Shown: positions 42,801-51,069 of the stretch, one piece after another
Position numbering within the stretch: the stretch's first letter is position 1
Layout of the letters: each line of letters starts with the position of its first letter
Source: Nautilus pompilius
Taxonomy: Eukaryota > Mollusca > Cephalopoda > Nautilida > Nautilidae
Assembly: GCA_018389105.1 (NCBI GenBank)
Contig: JACATO010000049.1
Location: 992,001-1,056,000 of the forward strand
Direction of reading: 5' to 3'
DNA length: 64,000 nt
Program-made: the position numbers and the translations under genes
The notes under the pieces: model-generated
The model's input: only the letters and a program-made list of their open reading frames with translations
The model's database searches: none
What the model was told of the DNA's origin: nothing

Positions 42801-45800
42801 TCAAATGAATATTATTGGAGAAAAACCAGTGTAAATGTTTCCTGAACTAAAAAGCAACAGAAACAACATATTGTATATTATATGAGAAAAAAGACTTTTA
42901 GTACATTTCATCATACATTTATTGAAAATTATTTTAGTGATTTTTCGGGGAACAACATCTGCACATATAGTAAATTCACAACAGCTAAACAGAAATCTAC
43001 TGGTATCAGTGAACTCTACCTCTGATCAGAACAGCTGTGTCGCGTGTCGTGTTGGTGCCCAAGTTTGCCTAAAATCGAGCTGGCTAGTGTGCATATGGAC
43101 GAAGTCACAGTCCAGTCCTTGTAGCGTGCTCTGCCCCAGGTGTCTTGGTCCGAGTCTTTTAGCTGCAGGCCCCAATGGTGTTAGCCAATGGGAGCATGGC
43201 TCAATTGTGTCAGTCCCACCCTGGTAACAGTTCAAGTTCCAGCCTTTGTCGCCAGCGTGTATTGTCTGTGTTTCTATAAGGGTGGCAGTGCGACAGGAAG
43301 CCACAGGGGGGGGGGTGCAAGTGTGTTACTCAGAGGTCTGTGATGCAACCGGGAGTTCCTGCTGTGGGAGACAAGCCTTACACCTTCGGCACTTGGCCTC
43401 CCATCAGTGATACCAGCATATTTGATGCAGGGTAATTTTTGTATACTTTTTTCTGGAAAAAAGTGTGTCTTATAAGCCGGCAAATACAGTACATATAAAC
43501 AAAACAAATACATACTCATGAACAGTTTCTTGACTCAGTCATACGACAAAAACTGAAACTTCTAGGGTTCTGAGACCCCTAAGAGGTCACAACCCACTGG
43601 CCTAGCACTTTATTCAGTAAGGGTACCACACTAGGGTTCACTTAAAGGAGCCATATGTGTGCATAGCATAATTGTTCATTAAGGGTAGAATCAAATCCAG
43701 ATAGCTTTATTGTGTGTTGTAGGAGAAAGGCACCTCTACCTATGACTTGGTTCTGGTGGGACACTCACTCGGAGCTGGCACGGCGGTTATTTTGGCTATC
43801 TTACTGAAGCAGGATTATCCCACACTACACTGTTATGCATACTCACCTCCAGGTGGTTTGCTAAGGTAACTTTTTAATGTTTTCTCTACTGTGCCTTTGT
43901 TTTATTTGGTTTGGAAAATCTGATTATATAGTGGAGAGGTACAAAATAATTAGCCTTTAGTTTCTTAAATTCTATTGCTACTTTAACCCTTTTGTCATGA
44001 TTCTTTAATTCCAGAAATCTGGGCATACAGCTATTTTCTTTTCTTTTACAGTGCTGTTTATCTTAAGATTACATTCAGGTTGATTTTCTCTATGATATGC
44101 TTCAAAAATGAAGAACACCATGAAAATTTCAATGAGTGTGTGCAAGTATCAGCCAGTAGGCCTGTTACAGATATCTGCAAATATTTTAGTTTACTCTTCT
44201 TGGAGAGAGAGGTCTTCATTTCACAAATATTCTTGAACAGCAGTAAATATTCCTTCAGCTACTGCTTCAAAATTCTTTTATTGGCTCTACCAAAAATAGA
44301 ACTAGTGATGATCCAGATGATGAAAGAATATTTCACACACTTTCATCCACTCCCTGGCCTAGGCAGCATGATGAATAAATTCATTATTATCCTGAAATAC
44401 AGCAATACCATGTAGTAGGTAACTAGGCAGCAACATTGCCATGACACATCATGAAGGTGCCCAGGTGAGCTGTGGACTGACAAGCAAAGAAGCCCACAAT
44501 GTGATTTTTTGTTTGACCAGGGGATGGATGGATATATATATATATATCGTTAGAAATAATCAAAGATTTTAAAAATATACATTGTTAATTATTATTTAGT
44601 TTTGACAGCTTGAAAGAGTTTAATATGAAAGTCTCTTTTTTTTCTTTAAATGATGATTTATAACAGAAACAGAAAAAAGAAAGTTAGCCATGCTGGTTGA
44701 TGCTTTATTTAATGAATTAATTTTTTTAATACAGTGATTCCTGTGTAGAAGCAACCAAACCTTATATTACCTCTGTGATTGTTGGTAAAGATATTGTACC
44801 CAGGTAAGGTGACTTTAAAATTAAAATCGAGTAGAATGATTTTAAAAATCAATCTAAAGAAGACTAGAAAAGAAGAATTGCTAATGGTTAAATTTAACTT
44901 TTGTAATGATTAGCAGTATTAGATAGGTATTTGAGCAGCACTAAATCACTTAGTTTGTATATTTATTATTATTATTATTATTATTATGTTTTATATTTCA
45001 ATAAGAAATGCATGGTTTAAAATAAGTATAAGTTTTATCTGTCCTCTTTTTTGGCACACAAATTAAGAAATCTACTTTTAGATTTTTCTTACCCACTGGT
45101 CTCACAAGACTCTCAAAAGGTCCGAGATGTTTCTGTTTCATCCAGATATCATGCAAATGATGGCTACATTTTAAAGACTGTATACTCTTTCTCTGAAGGT
45201 TACTGAGAACTGTCAATATGTGACAGATTCTACAGGTAATTTCACCTTAGATGGTTCATACTATTTATGGAGCTGACTGGTTTTTCTTCTATATCCTCTG
45301 TTTAAAAACTGAAAATATCTCACTTATTCAGTTGCCTTCCATTTGGCAGCAGAGAAGCTGCTGTAAGTTTATACATGAGGATCTGTCTGTGAATATATTT
45401 TTATTTATTAGGTGATATTAGAGTTAGTGTAATATATAAATATATATATATATGTGTATATATTAATTTTTTCTTCTGTGACATCAATGGAAAGATTTCT
45501 TGTTTTCTGCCAATATGCAAATACAAGACTAATAGTTTTCATTTATATTATAGGATTGGACTGTCGCAAATGGAACTGCTGAGAACAGATCTCATCAACG
45601 TAATTAAGATGAGCAAACAGCCAAAGGTGAACACTGAATTTAGTTTAGAGAGCTTATTTTACCTGGTCTCAAAACAAAAGAAAAAAGATTAAGTTTCTGG
45701 TCTGACTTTTCCATTCCATCATTGTGGTGATGTTATTAGCTGCCTGCCACGTCTACAGCAGGACCCATCAACCCAACACTGCGAGCTGGGGGGGGGGGTG

Positions 45801-48800
45801 TTATTTTACTCAAGTTGTTTACACCTTGTTTTAATAATCCATAATTAATAATTTGTTATTTACATAACTGTTTATTACTGGCAAGTTTAGTGAAGAGCAA
45901 AAACAGACAGATTTGTTATCTGACTGGACGGGGCATTAGAAAAAAATATTGTTTGAATGCTTTTCTTTTCTTTTTTCACCTATTAATAGCCAAACTTACG
46001 TCTTTTACAAAACAAGTTTTCAGACAACAATTGTTAACATAAAATCTCAGTATAATTAAAGGGGAAAGCTGTGTTGATCCTTTTTCGTGTTAGGTGGTTT
46101 TTCCTCAAGATACTGTTTGGCAATATAAAAGATATATTCCAGTAGATATCACAATGTAGAGTAGACATGATGACAGCTCTTATAACATACTATATCTATT
46201 TTTATTTTAGTGTTTTTTAAATTTAATTTCTTTTAGAAATAGTTAAAATAATCCAGCACTAACAGTAAGTAATGTAACAACTCTTTCTCTTTTTTTGCCT
46301 GTTACTGATTTCTGTAGAATATAGTAAAATGCTATAGACAACTTTGATGCCCTAAGTTTGACTCTTGCATGGAACAGTTAGTTACCAGTATGTATGTCTC
46401 AGTAATAACTTAGAATACTTAAGTTAAGTTAAAAAGCTAAGTTTTGACAAAAACAATCGTGTTTCTGGAAAGTCAACTAATCCTAACTTTTGGTACTAAT
46501 CTTAATAGTTTTCAGGGTACTTTAAAAAAATTTAAAAAAAAAAAGGAATATTTCCTTCGTTCATAGATAAGTCAACTTGGAATATAAGACGAGACTGGAT
46601 CAACTACAGTAGTTAGACAAACTTTCAACCAGTCGGAACACTACGTCAAATCCTTCCCATCACTGTCTATTGTACTTCCAGGATCATGAGCTGTTTTGTG
46701 CGTATCATTGGAGTACTCTGTGGGATGATCTTCTGGATATGGGGTGATGAAACAGTTTTTCACTGTGTCTGAAATCATGGGGAGATATTTGAAACAAACT
46801 GTAAATGTTATTATCAGATCTGGTATTGAAAGCCTGGGATCTATTTTTATTCTTCATATGACAGCTGATTATCAGGTGATCTTGTGTCATTTGTGCTGTG
46901 TTGAATCAGCTATTGTAAAAAGTCAAATGTGTCAGTTATATCTATCTTCAACATTTTTATTTGATTTTGAGATATTACAGCACACTCAAATTCAGAAATT
47001 CAGCTGAGTTTCAAGTTGTTTGACATCTGGGGTTCACAACTAGGTCAACATTGAGGTCATCATGTTCAACTCTTCTCTGACTGGATGGTACACATCACCT
47101 GGAAACTGCCATGGTGAAAATGTACACCAAAGAGAGAAAGATGGGAAAAATGTAAAGACAGCTATCATCAGTTGCAATTTGTTTTGCCTCTAATCTCAGC
47201 TGTACTGTACTAGTTACACAACATGCAGAGCATTAGGTTAGCACATATTCCTTCAACACTTATCCTCAATGATAGAACACCTACCTTTGCAGCCATGATT
47301 TCCCTTCTGGATTTTCTTCGTAGTGTGTAAGGTATTTGGTTCTTGTTCAGTTATTTTAGTTGTTTTTCACAAAATTAGTTCTTAAGTTCACAAAAGAAAC
47401 AAAAAAGGAAACATTAGATGGAAAGACTGATATTGTTATTTTTGGATAGGAAAAACTGTCATCTAATCTGTTGTCAAACAGTAAGTTTGCATTGGAGGGC
47501 AAGTCGAGAGATCATGAGGCGTCATTGTGAGGATGTATTTAATGAATTTTTTTTTGAATTTTTTTTTTAAAAAAATGGTTTTTGTGAATCATTCTTTGAA
47601 AAATGTACATTTATGTATTTTTTTCTATTCCAGTGGAAGATAATTTCACAGAGTTTACTCTGCTGCATGTCAGATGAAGAGCTGTTGGAATGCTATACAG
47701 AGGAAATGAAGATGGAGATGGATCGTAATGTTACTGCCCATCCTTGTGACTCTGGTATAGGCCTCTCTGCTCATAAGCCCCTCTACTTACCTGGGAAAAT
47801 CATTCATGTGGTCCGCAGTCATCCCAGGGACTCACAGTATGTCAGAATGATTTTATATTGTAGGATTGATTTTAGTCTGCATGCTAACTTTAACAGAACA
47901 TTTTAAAATAAATAAATTAAAAAATTATGCCTGTACAACATCTATGAATGAAGGAAAAATTTTATATTTCCTTGAGTTCTGTTTTACAGAATTAGACAGT
48001 GATTGAAAGCTTTAAGTAGAGAGGAGCAGTGTGCATCCTTATTCTCTCAGGTGTGTCATAACAGAGCTGTCTGTAGTGGGAAGTATAATGATACTTATCT
48101 TTTTATAGAAACTCTAGTATCCTTGAAGATTTCCAGAATTAAAGCAATCATGGTACATACTGAATAGTACAACTTTTTATGCCTGCAAAAGTTTTTCTTG
48201 TTTTTTTTAAGGATATATCGAACATTTAAAAATTGCAGCTGGGTGCAGTAAAAGGCAAATATTCTAAAACTGTGATTTATTTTGATAAAATAGCAAAAAA
48301 ATAAACTACAAGCATGATATTTAACTGGTTCCATAGAATATATATCTTTTGATGTTTTTTTTTATAGTTTCTTATAGTAAATTATTTTTTATATATCAAA
48401 ACTGATAGCTAATAAAATATTGTGTTTGAGCCCTACAGTAAAGTACACCCAAGTTACCTTCTATTTTCTTTTAAGGACTTGCTGTGGTTCAGATGACATT
48501 GTACACCAGGCCATTCTGGCAGATAACAAGAGCTTTGAGCAAGTTCTCATCTCTCCAACCATGGTCAATGATCACTTCCCAGACAATGTACTGGAAGCCT
48601 TGGAGAAAGTAGGTGGTGATTTAGATAAAACCTGCTGTTTTAGTTTTTCTTAGCTGAAATGTCATCAAAGAACGGTGGTAACTTGACTTTTAAAATCAAT
48701 TTGCATGGTTTAACCCTTGCCCTTGTACATAAATTTAGAAGAGATAGTTATCTTCAACCTGCATATGGAAGACACTAATTAAACTTAAGTGGCTACGGGG

Positions 48801-51069
48801 TTTCTTAATCGTATTTTAGGGGTGAAATTTTAAAATTGGAAGGTGGTGCTAACCTGCAGCTATTATATTGACAGCTTGGCTAAAAATGTCTTTTTTTTTA
48901 AAAGCATGGCAGAAGATAATGTTAACTAAATAATTTGGACTGAAATCAAATTCTTTTGATCTTGTGATGGAAAAAAAAAGATTGATATGTGGTGACTGTT
49001 TAGTTATAGAAATACTCTGGGAACTGAACTGTGTACTTTCGTTTTATCTAACTTATTTTCTGCACAGAATAACATTTTAAAAATTTTAAATATTAGGGGT
49101 CTAATACATTTTTGATTTTTTTTTCTAGTTTGGTTTTTGGGGAGATTCTTTTCTTGGCAAACAAAACAGGTTGTTTTGTTTTAAATGAGCAGAACAGACT
49201 TTTGTGTAGTCCTGTATTAACAGCCTGCCAGAGTTTATTGACACAGATAGTCTTCAATTTCTTTAGCTCTTTGTGGTTAATGCAAGATATATTCAGGTGA
49301 AAATTTATTAATTGAAACAGGTTCAGGTCTCCACAAGGTAATTAAGTTACAATAAAAGTTTACATTTCTGATATCTAGAGCAGATAAAATGAGGGGGGTT
49401 CCATGTTTGATTTACATTCAATTTAGAGGTTTAACTTACCTGCTTGAATTGAGTAAATCTCTGTACATTTGGGGGGGGCTAATTCTCATAAGATACTGCT
49501 TATGGTTGTGAGAAGAGCTCTTTCCTACCAGTGGTCCTTTTTTTGTCATTAATACTTTCTCACAGCTAAAACAAAGCTGTTTGTCTCTGTCCCACAAGAA
49601 GCCATTGCTAACATATCACTAGTTGCTAGGGTAAGTAGCAACATTCTAAGCACCCCCTGTATTACATTTAAATAAGGAGCAAGGCATCTAACAAGAAGGA
49701 TTGATCATACTCTGAATCTGTTAATACAGTGGATTTTTTAGAAATATAATAATGTGATTGATGAATAAATGATGAGCCTTGACAAATTCTAGAGTCCAGC
49801 TGACTAAAAGCTGTTTTGAACAGATATTTTAGACTCGTAAGGGCCATGAATGAGTAAAATTGTCTGCCCATTTTGTTGATAGATATTGCAAAAAAAAATA
49901 ATAATAATAATACTCATTTGCTGACAGACTTCATAGTTAAGTACAATGCTCTAGAGAAAAAAGATTATTTTAATACATTTTTTGTTGATCTGATTACAGA
50001 ATATCCTGTTACAAGTAATTTTATTAACAATGTTTTTTAAATACGTTTGTTTTATTTTTTGTAGGTTCTCAGTAATGTTGGCCCAACCAAACCAGTTCGA
50101 ACCTTAACAGAAGCTGAACGTAGAGCTATGCTCAATGAATTGGCACCTTCAAATGTAAATTCCCTTCAGAGGTTAGATGCCAGTTTTATTGATCCTGTTA
50201 TCTTGGATCCATCAGATAATCCATTTTTGACTCTTTCTCCACCTCTGTCTTGGGATGCAGCAGCAACTGAAAATATCCTTGCTCTACAACAAGTAGATGA
50301 TGGGAAATCTGCAAACCAACATTACCTTCATCAGCCACACGTGCTGTTAGACTTACCTGCTGATCACAAAACAGTAGCTCCCTTAGCAAGCCCAGAAACA
50401 TTATCAGAGTCTTCGAGTATTGCATCATTAGGTGTAGTTGCCAGGAATAGCTTTCACAAAACTGTGCATGGTCTTTCCACATTAGATCCCATACAACAAT
50501 CACCTTTGCTTAGACTTCGGTCCGATTCATCACAGCATCCTACCAAGGCTGCTGCTTCTGCTGTTTCTATTACTGCCAAAGTGCCATCTGCTGATGGTTG
50601 GCCAATTTTAAAAGAAACTGATTCCAAAATATGCAAATCAGTTGATGGTGGTGATGCTGATAAGATAACTGTTTTAGCTAATGTGTCTTCTCGAACTGAA
50701 GAAATCAGAGAGAGTCCAGAATCAGATAAAAACCTACCTGCTATAATTACAGAATGCATACCTCCTCCCAAGCCTCCATTCAGACATGCAGAGTCTGAAG
50801 TCTTTCTGCACCAGTTCACTCCAACTCATTTAATGCGAAGGTCAACAGAACAGATGGACATTGCCCACTTACAGGATGACACTGAAATTTTCGAAGAGTC
50901 CTTTGTAGTTCCCAAACCCAGGTATCCACGAGGAAGGTTGATGGCAGCATATACAACTCCATATCCATCTGTTGTCACTGGATCCCTTGAAGAAGAGTTT
51001 CGAAATTTTTCCTCTCACATTTCAGACAAAGTGCTTGAGCATCATGACCCTGACTCCACTGATGTTTGA
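15590..51069 (+). CDS. DAGLA: Sn1-specific diacylglycerol lipase, alpha type (16 visible coding exons, N-terminus missing)
   Basis: This is a multi-pass membrane serine lipase that hydrolyses sn-1 acyl chains of diacylglycerol to give 2-arachidonoylglycerol. In flies the inaE counterpart acts in phototransduction. Sixteen exons with GT..AG borders and matching phases join into 975 codons plus a TGA at 51067-51069. In order they give the end of TM1 and TM2, TM3, TM4, a Cys-rich linker, an [10 protein letters not shown] block, ALAAYGWP, a DNCCECN block, the lipase core with [15 protein letters not shown] and LPGKIIHVV, and a long Ser/Pro-rich tail. The nucleophile Ser is at 43765-43767, the Asp at 44790-44792 and the His at 47805-47807, corresponding to human Ser472, Asp524 and His650. 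The tail makes it alpha rather than the shorter beta type. About 35 N-terminal residues (an MPGxVxFxRRW-like start) were not found; the first visible exon begins inside a split codon. No reading-frame damage is seen. Confidence 0.95.
15802..20833. other. DAGLA intron, 5.0 kb, no element resolved
   Basis: AT-rich intron. A run of nine G at about 17050 is unusual against this background. Sequence at 20060-20640 is less AT-rich and may be an old retroelement remnant (it includes agtgagacagggttgtgc, reminiscent of an RT VRQGC codon string), but no continuous domain was readable. Confidence 0.5.
20834..20935 (+). CDS. DAGLA: DAGLA visible exon 2: TM3
   Basis: Acceptor ttttttttcag, donor cctcg|gtaag. 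With the preceding base it reads [18 protein letters not shown], a membrane helix that aligns with human TM3 (ILVIEFIYAIVGIVWL). A loop [13 protein letters not shown] follows, with the NSC seen as TSC in human. It ends one base into a Gly codon, matching the next exon. Confidence 0.93.
21652..22636 (+). repeat. Arm A of a 985-bp inverted duplication
   Basis: This is the reverse complement of 27289-28274. A base-by-base read gave four substitutions and one single-base length difference (a run of four versus five T), so about 99.5% identity. It carries a hAT 5' piece (minus sense, ending gtgagctttgcaatcaagaa) and a Tigger 5' piece (plus sense; VTFMPSDPN then [17 protein letters not shown]). Flanking sequence outside the arm does not match. 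It lies in the intron between visible exons 2 and 3. Confidence 0.95.
22637..24293. other. Intron remainder before exon 3
   Basis: No gene or resolved element. AT-rich sequence with several T and A runs, ending in the acceptor of visible exon 3. Confidence 0.5.
24294..24465 (+). CDS. DAGLA: DAGLA visible exon 3: TM4 and basic linker
   Basis: Acceptor cttttacttag, donor caaag|gtatt. It encodes [18 protein letters not shown] (TM4; human GMVVCNWVVILSVCITVL), then [12 protein letters not shown] and a very basic stretch (RRKRRARK) that should lie in the cytosol. It lies between the two arms of the inverted duplication. Confidence 0.95.
24466..25577. other. DAGLA intron, 1.1 kb
   Basis: Segment 24600-25110 is less AT-rich than its surroundings and open on the minus strand in two short frames. 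No known protein was recognised and no terminal repeats were seen. It ends in a C/T tract before the exon 4 acceptor. Confidence 0.45.
25578..25662 (+). CDS. DAGLA: DAGLA visible exon 4: Cys-rich linker
   Basis: The acceptor is a run of T ending in tttag; the donor is caa|gtaaga. It encodes [15 protein letters not shown] then [14 protein letters not shown]. The Cys cluster corresponds to human KVFLCCTRTKDSQ and is a plausible acylation site (inference). Phase 2 in, phase 0 out. It lies inside the inverted-duplication bracket. Confidence 0.92.
26062..26196 (+). CDS. DAGLA: DAGLA visible exon 5: conserved [10 protein letters not shown] block
   Basis: Acceptor tactatttcag. It encodes 45 codons including [18 protein letters not shown] and [12 protein letters not shown], nearly identical in pattern to human YLFAEFFRDLDIVPSDIIAG. 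The donor acg|gtgtgt is weaker than its neighbours. Phase 0 at both ends. Last exon within the inverted-duplication bracket. Confidence 0.95.
26804..27990 (-). mobile_element. Tigger (pogo superfamily) transposon remnant
   Basis: On the minus strand the coding part reads [26 protein letters not shown] (in arm B), then [60 protein letters not shown] and [12 protein letters not shown]. These match Tigger (GWFxRFKxRxxIHNIKxxGEAASAD; IFNVDETALYWKKMPSRTFI). The catalytic D-E of DET is DKT here. The terminal sequence at 26804 (cagggttcccttgcctacca) follows the transposase directly, so most of the catalytic domain is deleted. The 5' end is not resolved and lies somewhere before about 27990. Confidence 0.82.
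27289..28274 (-). repeat. Arm B of the inverted duplication (probable source copy)
   Basis: This is 986 bp, the inverse of 21652-22636. Here the Tigger and hAT sequences continue beyond both arm borders (Tigger towards 26804, hAT towards 29870), whereas in arm A both stop at the arm border. B is therefore the likely donor and A the copy. It lies in the intron between visible exons 5 and 6. Confidence 0.93.
28200..29870 (+). mobile_element. Degraded hAT transposon with BED finger remains
   Basis: Plus-strand pieces in shifting frames follow the hAT order: CELCNQEI and [12 protein letters not shown] (BED zinc finger), [20 protein letters not shown] (ALTTDIWTS region), DNANNM and [77 protein letters not shown] and a final partial C-terminal part. 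Many stops and frame changes. Terminal repeats not found. It abuts the Tigger remnant head to head. Confidence 0.68.
29871..31315. other. Intron remainder before exon 6
   Basis: AT-rich with a short (TA)n run at about 30327-30338. No gene or resolved element. It ends in a T-rich tract and ttcag. Confidence 0.5.
31316..31518 (+). CDS. DAGLA: DAGLA visible exon 6: ALAAYGWP block
   Basis: Acceptor ttcttcag, donor tttc|gtaagt. It encodes a divergent linker ([16 protein letters not shown]) and then [15 protein letters not shown] and GLCHLL. Human has [15 protein letters not shown] and GLCQLA at the same place. Ends in phase 2. Confidence 0.95.
31519..33465. other. DAGLA intron, 1.9 kb, with a possible unidentified coding fossil
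   Basis: The stretch 32340-32890 looks like decayed coding sequence ([55 protein letters not shown] in different frames) and could be an old hAT-like copy. No diagnostic motif is intact, so I do not name it. Confidence 0.35.
33466..33616 (+). CDS. DAGLA: DAGLA visible exon 7: Cys-rich DNCCECN block
   Basis: Acceptor aattttcag. It encodes [24 protein letters not shown] and [11 protein letters not shown] (human EEDNCCGCNAIAI and VDIVYTSCHD). The donor gat|gtgagt was chosen because it keeps the frame and the conserved Asp. A second in-frame donor, cag|gtggat, lies six bases upstream and would remove Val-Asp. Confidence 0.92.
33795..34389. mobile_element. Tigger-type MITE, 595 bp
   Basis: TA flanks both ends (33793-33794 and 34390-34391). 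The left end is catttgacccctgcgaaatc and the reversed right end is cagttgtcccccggtattcg. The GC-rich words ggtattcgcagccccggtta and cccccgcatattcgcggaat at the ends, ringed by ordinary sequence, are the usual Tigger end structure. The interior is non-coding and more GC-rich in the middle (34070-34200) than the host intron. Confidence 0.82.
34432..34700 (+). mobile_element. Mariner/IS630-type transposase fossil
   Basis: Reads [12 protein letters not shown], then [13 protein letters not shown] and [12 protein letters not shown] across frames. It matches the catalytic C-terminal block QQDGAPPHYARxVR ... WPPRSPDLTPxDFFLWGxLK of a Tc1/mariner-like family common in arthropod genomes. Only this block remains, and the frame is broken several times. 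Confidence 0.65.
34701..35267. other. Intron remainder before exon 8
   Basis: AT-rich non-coding sequence with nothing recognised, closing with a long T tract and ccag. The following 395-bp intron (35352-35746) is also plain. Confidence 0.5.
35268..35351 (+). CDS. DAGLA: DAGLA visible exon 8: TPFYVAVDH strand
   Basis: Acceptor ttttttccag, donor ccag|gtgacg. Its 28 codons include [16 protein letters not shown] and RGTLSLQ, against human [16 protein letters not shown] and RGTLSPK. This is the start of the alpha/beta hydrolase core. Phase 0 at both ends. Confidence 0.95.
35747..35824 (+). CDS. DAGLA: DAGLA visible exon 9: DVLTDL block
   Basis: Acceptor cacccatag, donor tgag|gtagaa. Encodes [17 protein letters not shown] and DWLGHE (human DALTDLTGDAERLP and TWLGHK). 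Phase 0 at both ends, 26 codons. Confidence 0.94.
35975..36201. mobile_element. Mariner-type MITE, 227 bp
   Basis: TA flanks both ends. The left end catgggtggccaaaattatt and the reversed right end caagaaaggccaaaattatg share ggccaaaattat. It has no coding capacity. The ggccaaaa core of the ends is typical of Tc1/mariner MITEs. It ends 29 bp before the hAT element at 36231. Confidence 0.8.
36231..38536 (+). mobile_element. hAT transposon (ZBED5/Buster-like), full length with TIRs and 8-bp TSD
   Basis: The first 16 bases, cagtggttcttaacct, are repeated exactly and inverted at the right end. The duplication ttataaat is perfect at 36223-36230 and 38537-38544. Inside is a transposase starting ATG at 36510. 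The element is 2306 bp and sits in the intron between visible exons 9 and 10. A G+C-rich 5' region (36250-36480) precedes the start codon. Preservation of TIR and TSD points to a fairly recent insertion. Confidence 0.95.
36510..38318 (+). pseudogene. hAT transposase, BED-finger type, inactivated
   Basis: It starts [20 protein letters not shown], then [20 protein letters not shown] and HFLKLHG, a BED-type C2H2 finger. Downstream are [20 protein letters not shown] (first catalytic Asp), [17 protein letters not shown] (second Asp), [32 protein letters not shown] and the C-terminal dimerisation part, [20 protein letters not shown] then IKTKEK. In-frame stops occur at 37017, 37422 and 37743 while the reading frame stays the same. 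Further on, between about 37850 and 38230, at least two frameshifts are needed to follow the family. Usual length is about 600 residues. Confidence 0.88.
38545..39801. other. Intron remainder before exon 10
   Basis: AT-rich non-coding. Short (ATT)n and (AAT)n tracts at 38979-38996 and 39092-39124. Nothing else recognised. Confidence 0.5.
39802..39882 (+). CDS. DAGLA: DAGLA visible exon 10
   Basis: Acceptor ctttttttaag, donor cct|gtaagt. Encodes [15 protein letters not shown] and LTKAFSNNP, matching human GMVLSAEYIKKKLEQ and LSQAFG. Phase 0 at both ends, 27 codons. It sits between the two intronic hAT insertions. Confidence 0.94.
40241..42002 (-). pseudogene. hAT transposase of the second element, inactivated
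   Basis: It starts ATG at 42002-42000 ([16 protein letters not shown]). Minus-strand pieces include [20 protein letters not shown] and [10 protein letters not shown] (first Asp block), [60 protein letters not shown] and [16 protein letters not shown] at the C-terminus. The BED finger near the start and the middle third are scattered over different frames with several stops. It belongs to the same ZBED5-like branch as the element at 36231, but is a different family and orientation. Confidence 0.83.
42480..43489 (-). mobile_element. Pogo-type 5' fragment nested in the second hAT
   Basis: The right end reversed reads ctgtatttgccggcttataa after TA (43490-43491), the classic pogo-type terminus and close to the one at 448. 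About 990 bases inward on the minus strand is ATGCCAAAGTTGAAA (42502-42488), the same MPKLK start as the copy at 231. The region between is GC-rich (43020-43420) and holds G-runs. The transposase itself is missing beyond the first codons. The left limit is approximate. Confidence 0.6.
43723..43865 (+). CDS. DAGLA: DAGLA visible exon 11: nucleophile elbow GHSLGAG
   Basis: Acceptor tgtgttgtag, donor ctaag|gtaact. Encodes [20 protein letters not shown] and [11 protein letters not shown]. The nucleophile Ser is TCA at 43765-43767. Human has [18 protein letters not shown] and [11 protein letters not shown]. It begins only 123 bases after the end of an intronic hAT insertion. Confidence 0.97.
44735..44803 (+). 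CDS. DAGLA: DAGLA visible exon 12: catalytic Asp
   Basis: Acceptor ttaatacag, donor ccag|gtaagg. Encodes [20 protein letters not shown] and IVPR. The Asp at 44790-44792 aligns with human Asp524 (VVLGKDLVPR). Phase 2 in, phase 2 out. Confidence 0.96.
45554..45626 (+). CDS. DAGLA: DAGLA visible exon 13: RIGLSQME helix
   Basis: Acceptor attatag, donor caaag|gtgaac. Encodes [20 protein letters not shown] and SKQPK, aligning with human RIGLSQLEGFRRQLLDVL and STKPK. Ends in phase 0. Confidence 0.95.
47634..47836 (+). CDS. DAGLA: DAGLA visible exon 14: regulatory loop and catalytic His
   Basis: Acceptor ttctattccag, donor tcaca|gtatgt. It encodes an acidic, Cys-containing loop ([17 protein letters not shown]) in the place of the mammalian regulatory loop, then [17 protein letters not shown]. 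The His at 47805-47807 aligns with human His650 (PPGRIIHVVHNHP). Ends in phase 2. Confidence 0.95.
47837..50064. other. Two DAGLA introns (47837-48475 and 48609-50064)
   Basis: AT-rich intron sequence, no elements resolved. G-runs occur at about 49392 and 49471. The second intron ends in ttattttttgtag before the terminal exon. Confidence 0.5.
48476..48608 (+). CDS. DAGLA: DAGLA visible exon 15: end of lipase core
   Basis: Acceptor tcttttaag, donor gaaa|gtaggt. Encodes [20 protein letters not shown] and NVLEALEK, against human DNKAFNEVIISPAMLHEHLP and YVVMEGLNK. Phase 2 in, phase 0 out. Confidence 0.95.
50065..51069 (+). CDS. DAGLA: DAGLA terminal exon: C-terminal tail and stop
   Basis: Acceptor ttttttgtag. 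Its 334 codons and a TGA encode [20 protein letters not shown], then a low-complexity Ser/Pro/Thr-rich tail likely to be disordered. Islands include [15 protein letters not shown], a proline patch [16 protein letters not shown], and [13 protein letters not shown] near the end (compare human NLVPKPPRLF). In mammals this tail carries phosphorylation sites and a PPxxF Homer-binding motif. Here PPKPPF is close but has one residue too many between the prolines and Phe. No in-frame stop or composition change is seen. Confidence 0.94.
   Translation, partial: VLSNVGPTKPVRTLTEAERRAMLNELAPSNVNSLQRLDASFIDPVILDPSDNPFLTLSPPLSWDAAATENILALQQVDDGKSANQHYLHQPHVLLDLPADHKTVAPLASPETLSESSSIASLGVVARNSFHKTVHGLSTLDPIQQSPLLRLRSDSSQHPTKAAASAVSITAKVPSADGWPILKETDSKICKSVDGGDADKITVLANVSSRTEEIRESPESDKNLPAIITECIPPPKPPFRHAESEVFLHQFTPTHLMRRSTEQMDIAHLQDDTEIFEESFVVPKPRYPRGRLMAAYTTPYPSVVTGSLEEEFRNFSSHISDKVLEHHDPDSTDV

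Larger units (their letters stand above)
40021..43599 (-). mobile_element. Second hAT transposon, 3579 bp with perfect 8-bp TSD
   Basis: The left end is cagtggttcccaacct and the reversed right end cagtgggttgtgacct. The target duplication gcctagca is perfect at 40013-40020 and 43600-43607. The transposase is on the minus strand (40241-42002). A pogo-type piece is nested at about 42480-43489. It is inserted between visible exons 10 and 11, ending 123 bp before the exon with the catalytic Ser. Confidence 0.92.
43866..47633. other. Three DAGLA introns (43866-44734, 44804-45553, 45627-47633)
   Basis: AT-rich introns with microsatellites: (TA)n at 44534-44547, (ATT)n at 44961-44988, (TA)n at 45430-45452, and a run of nine or more G at about 45787. 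The part 46540-47130 has lower AT content and may be an old decayed element, but no motif was readable. Confidence 0.5.

Noticed and set aside
46540-47130. Less AT-rich intron segment that looks element-like
   Set aside because: No terminal repeats or protein motif could be read on either strand.
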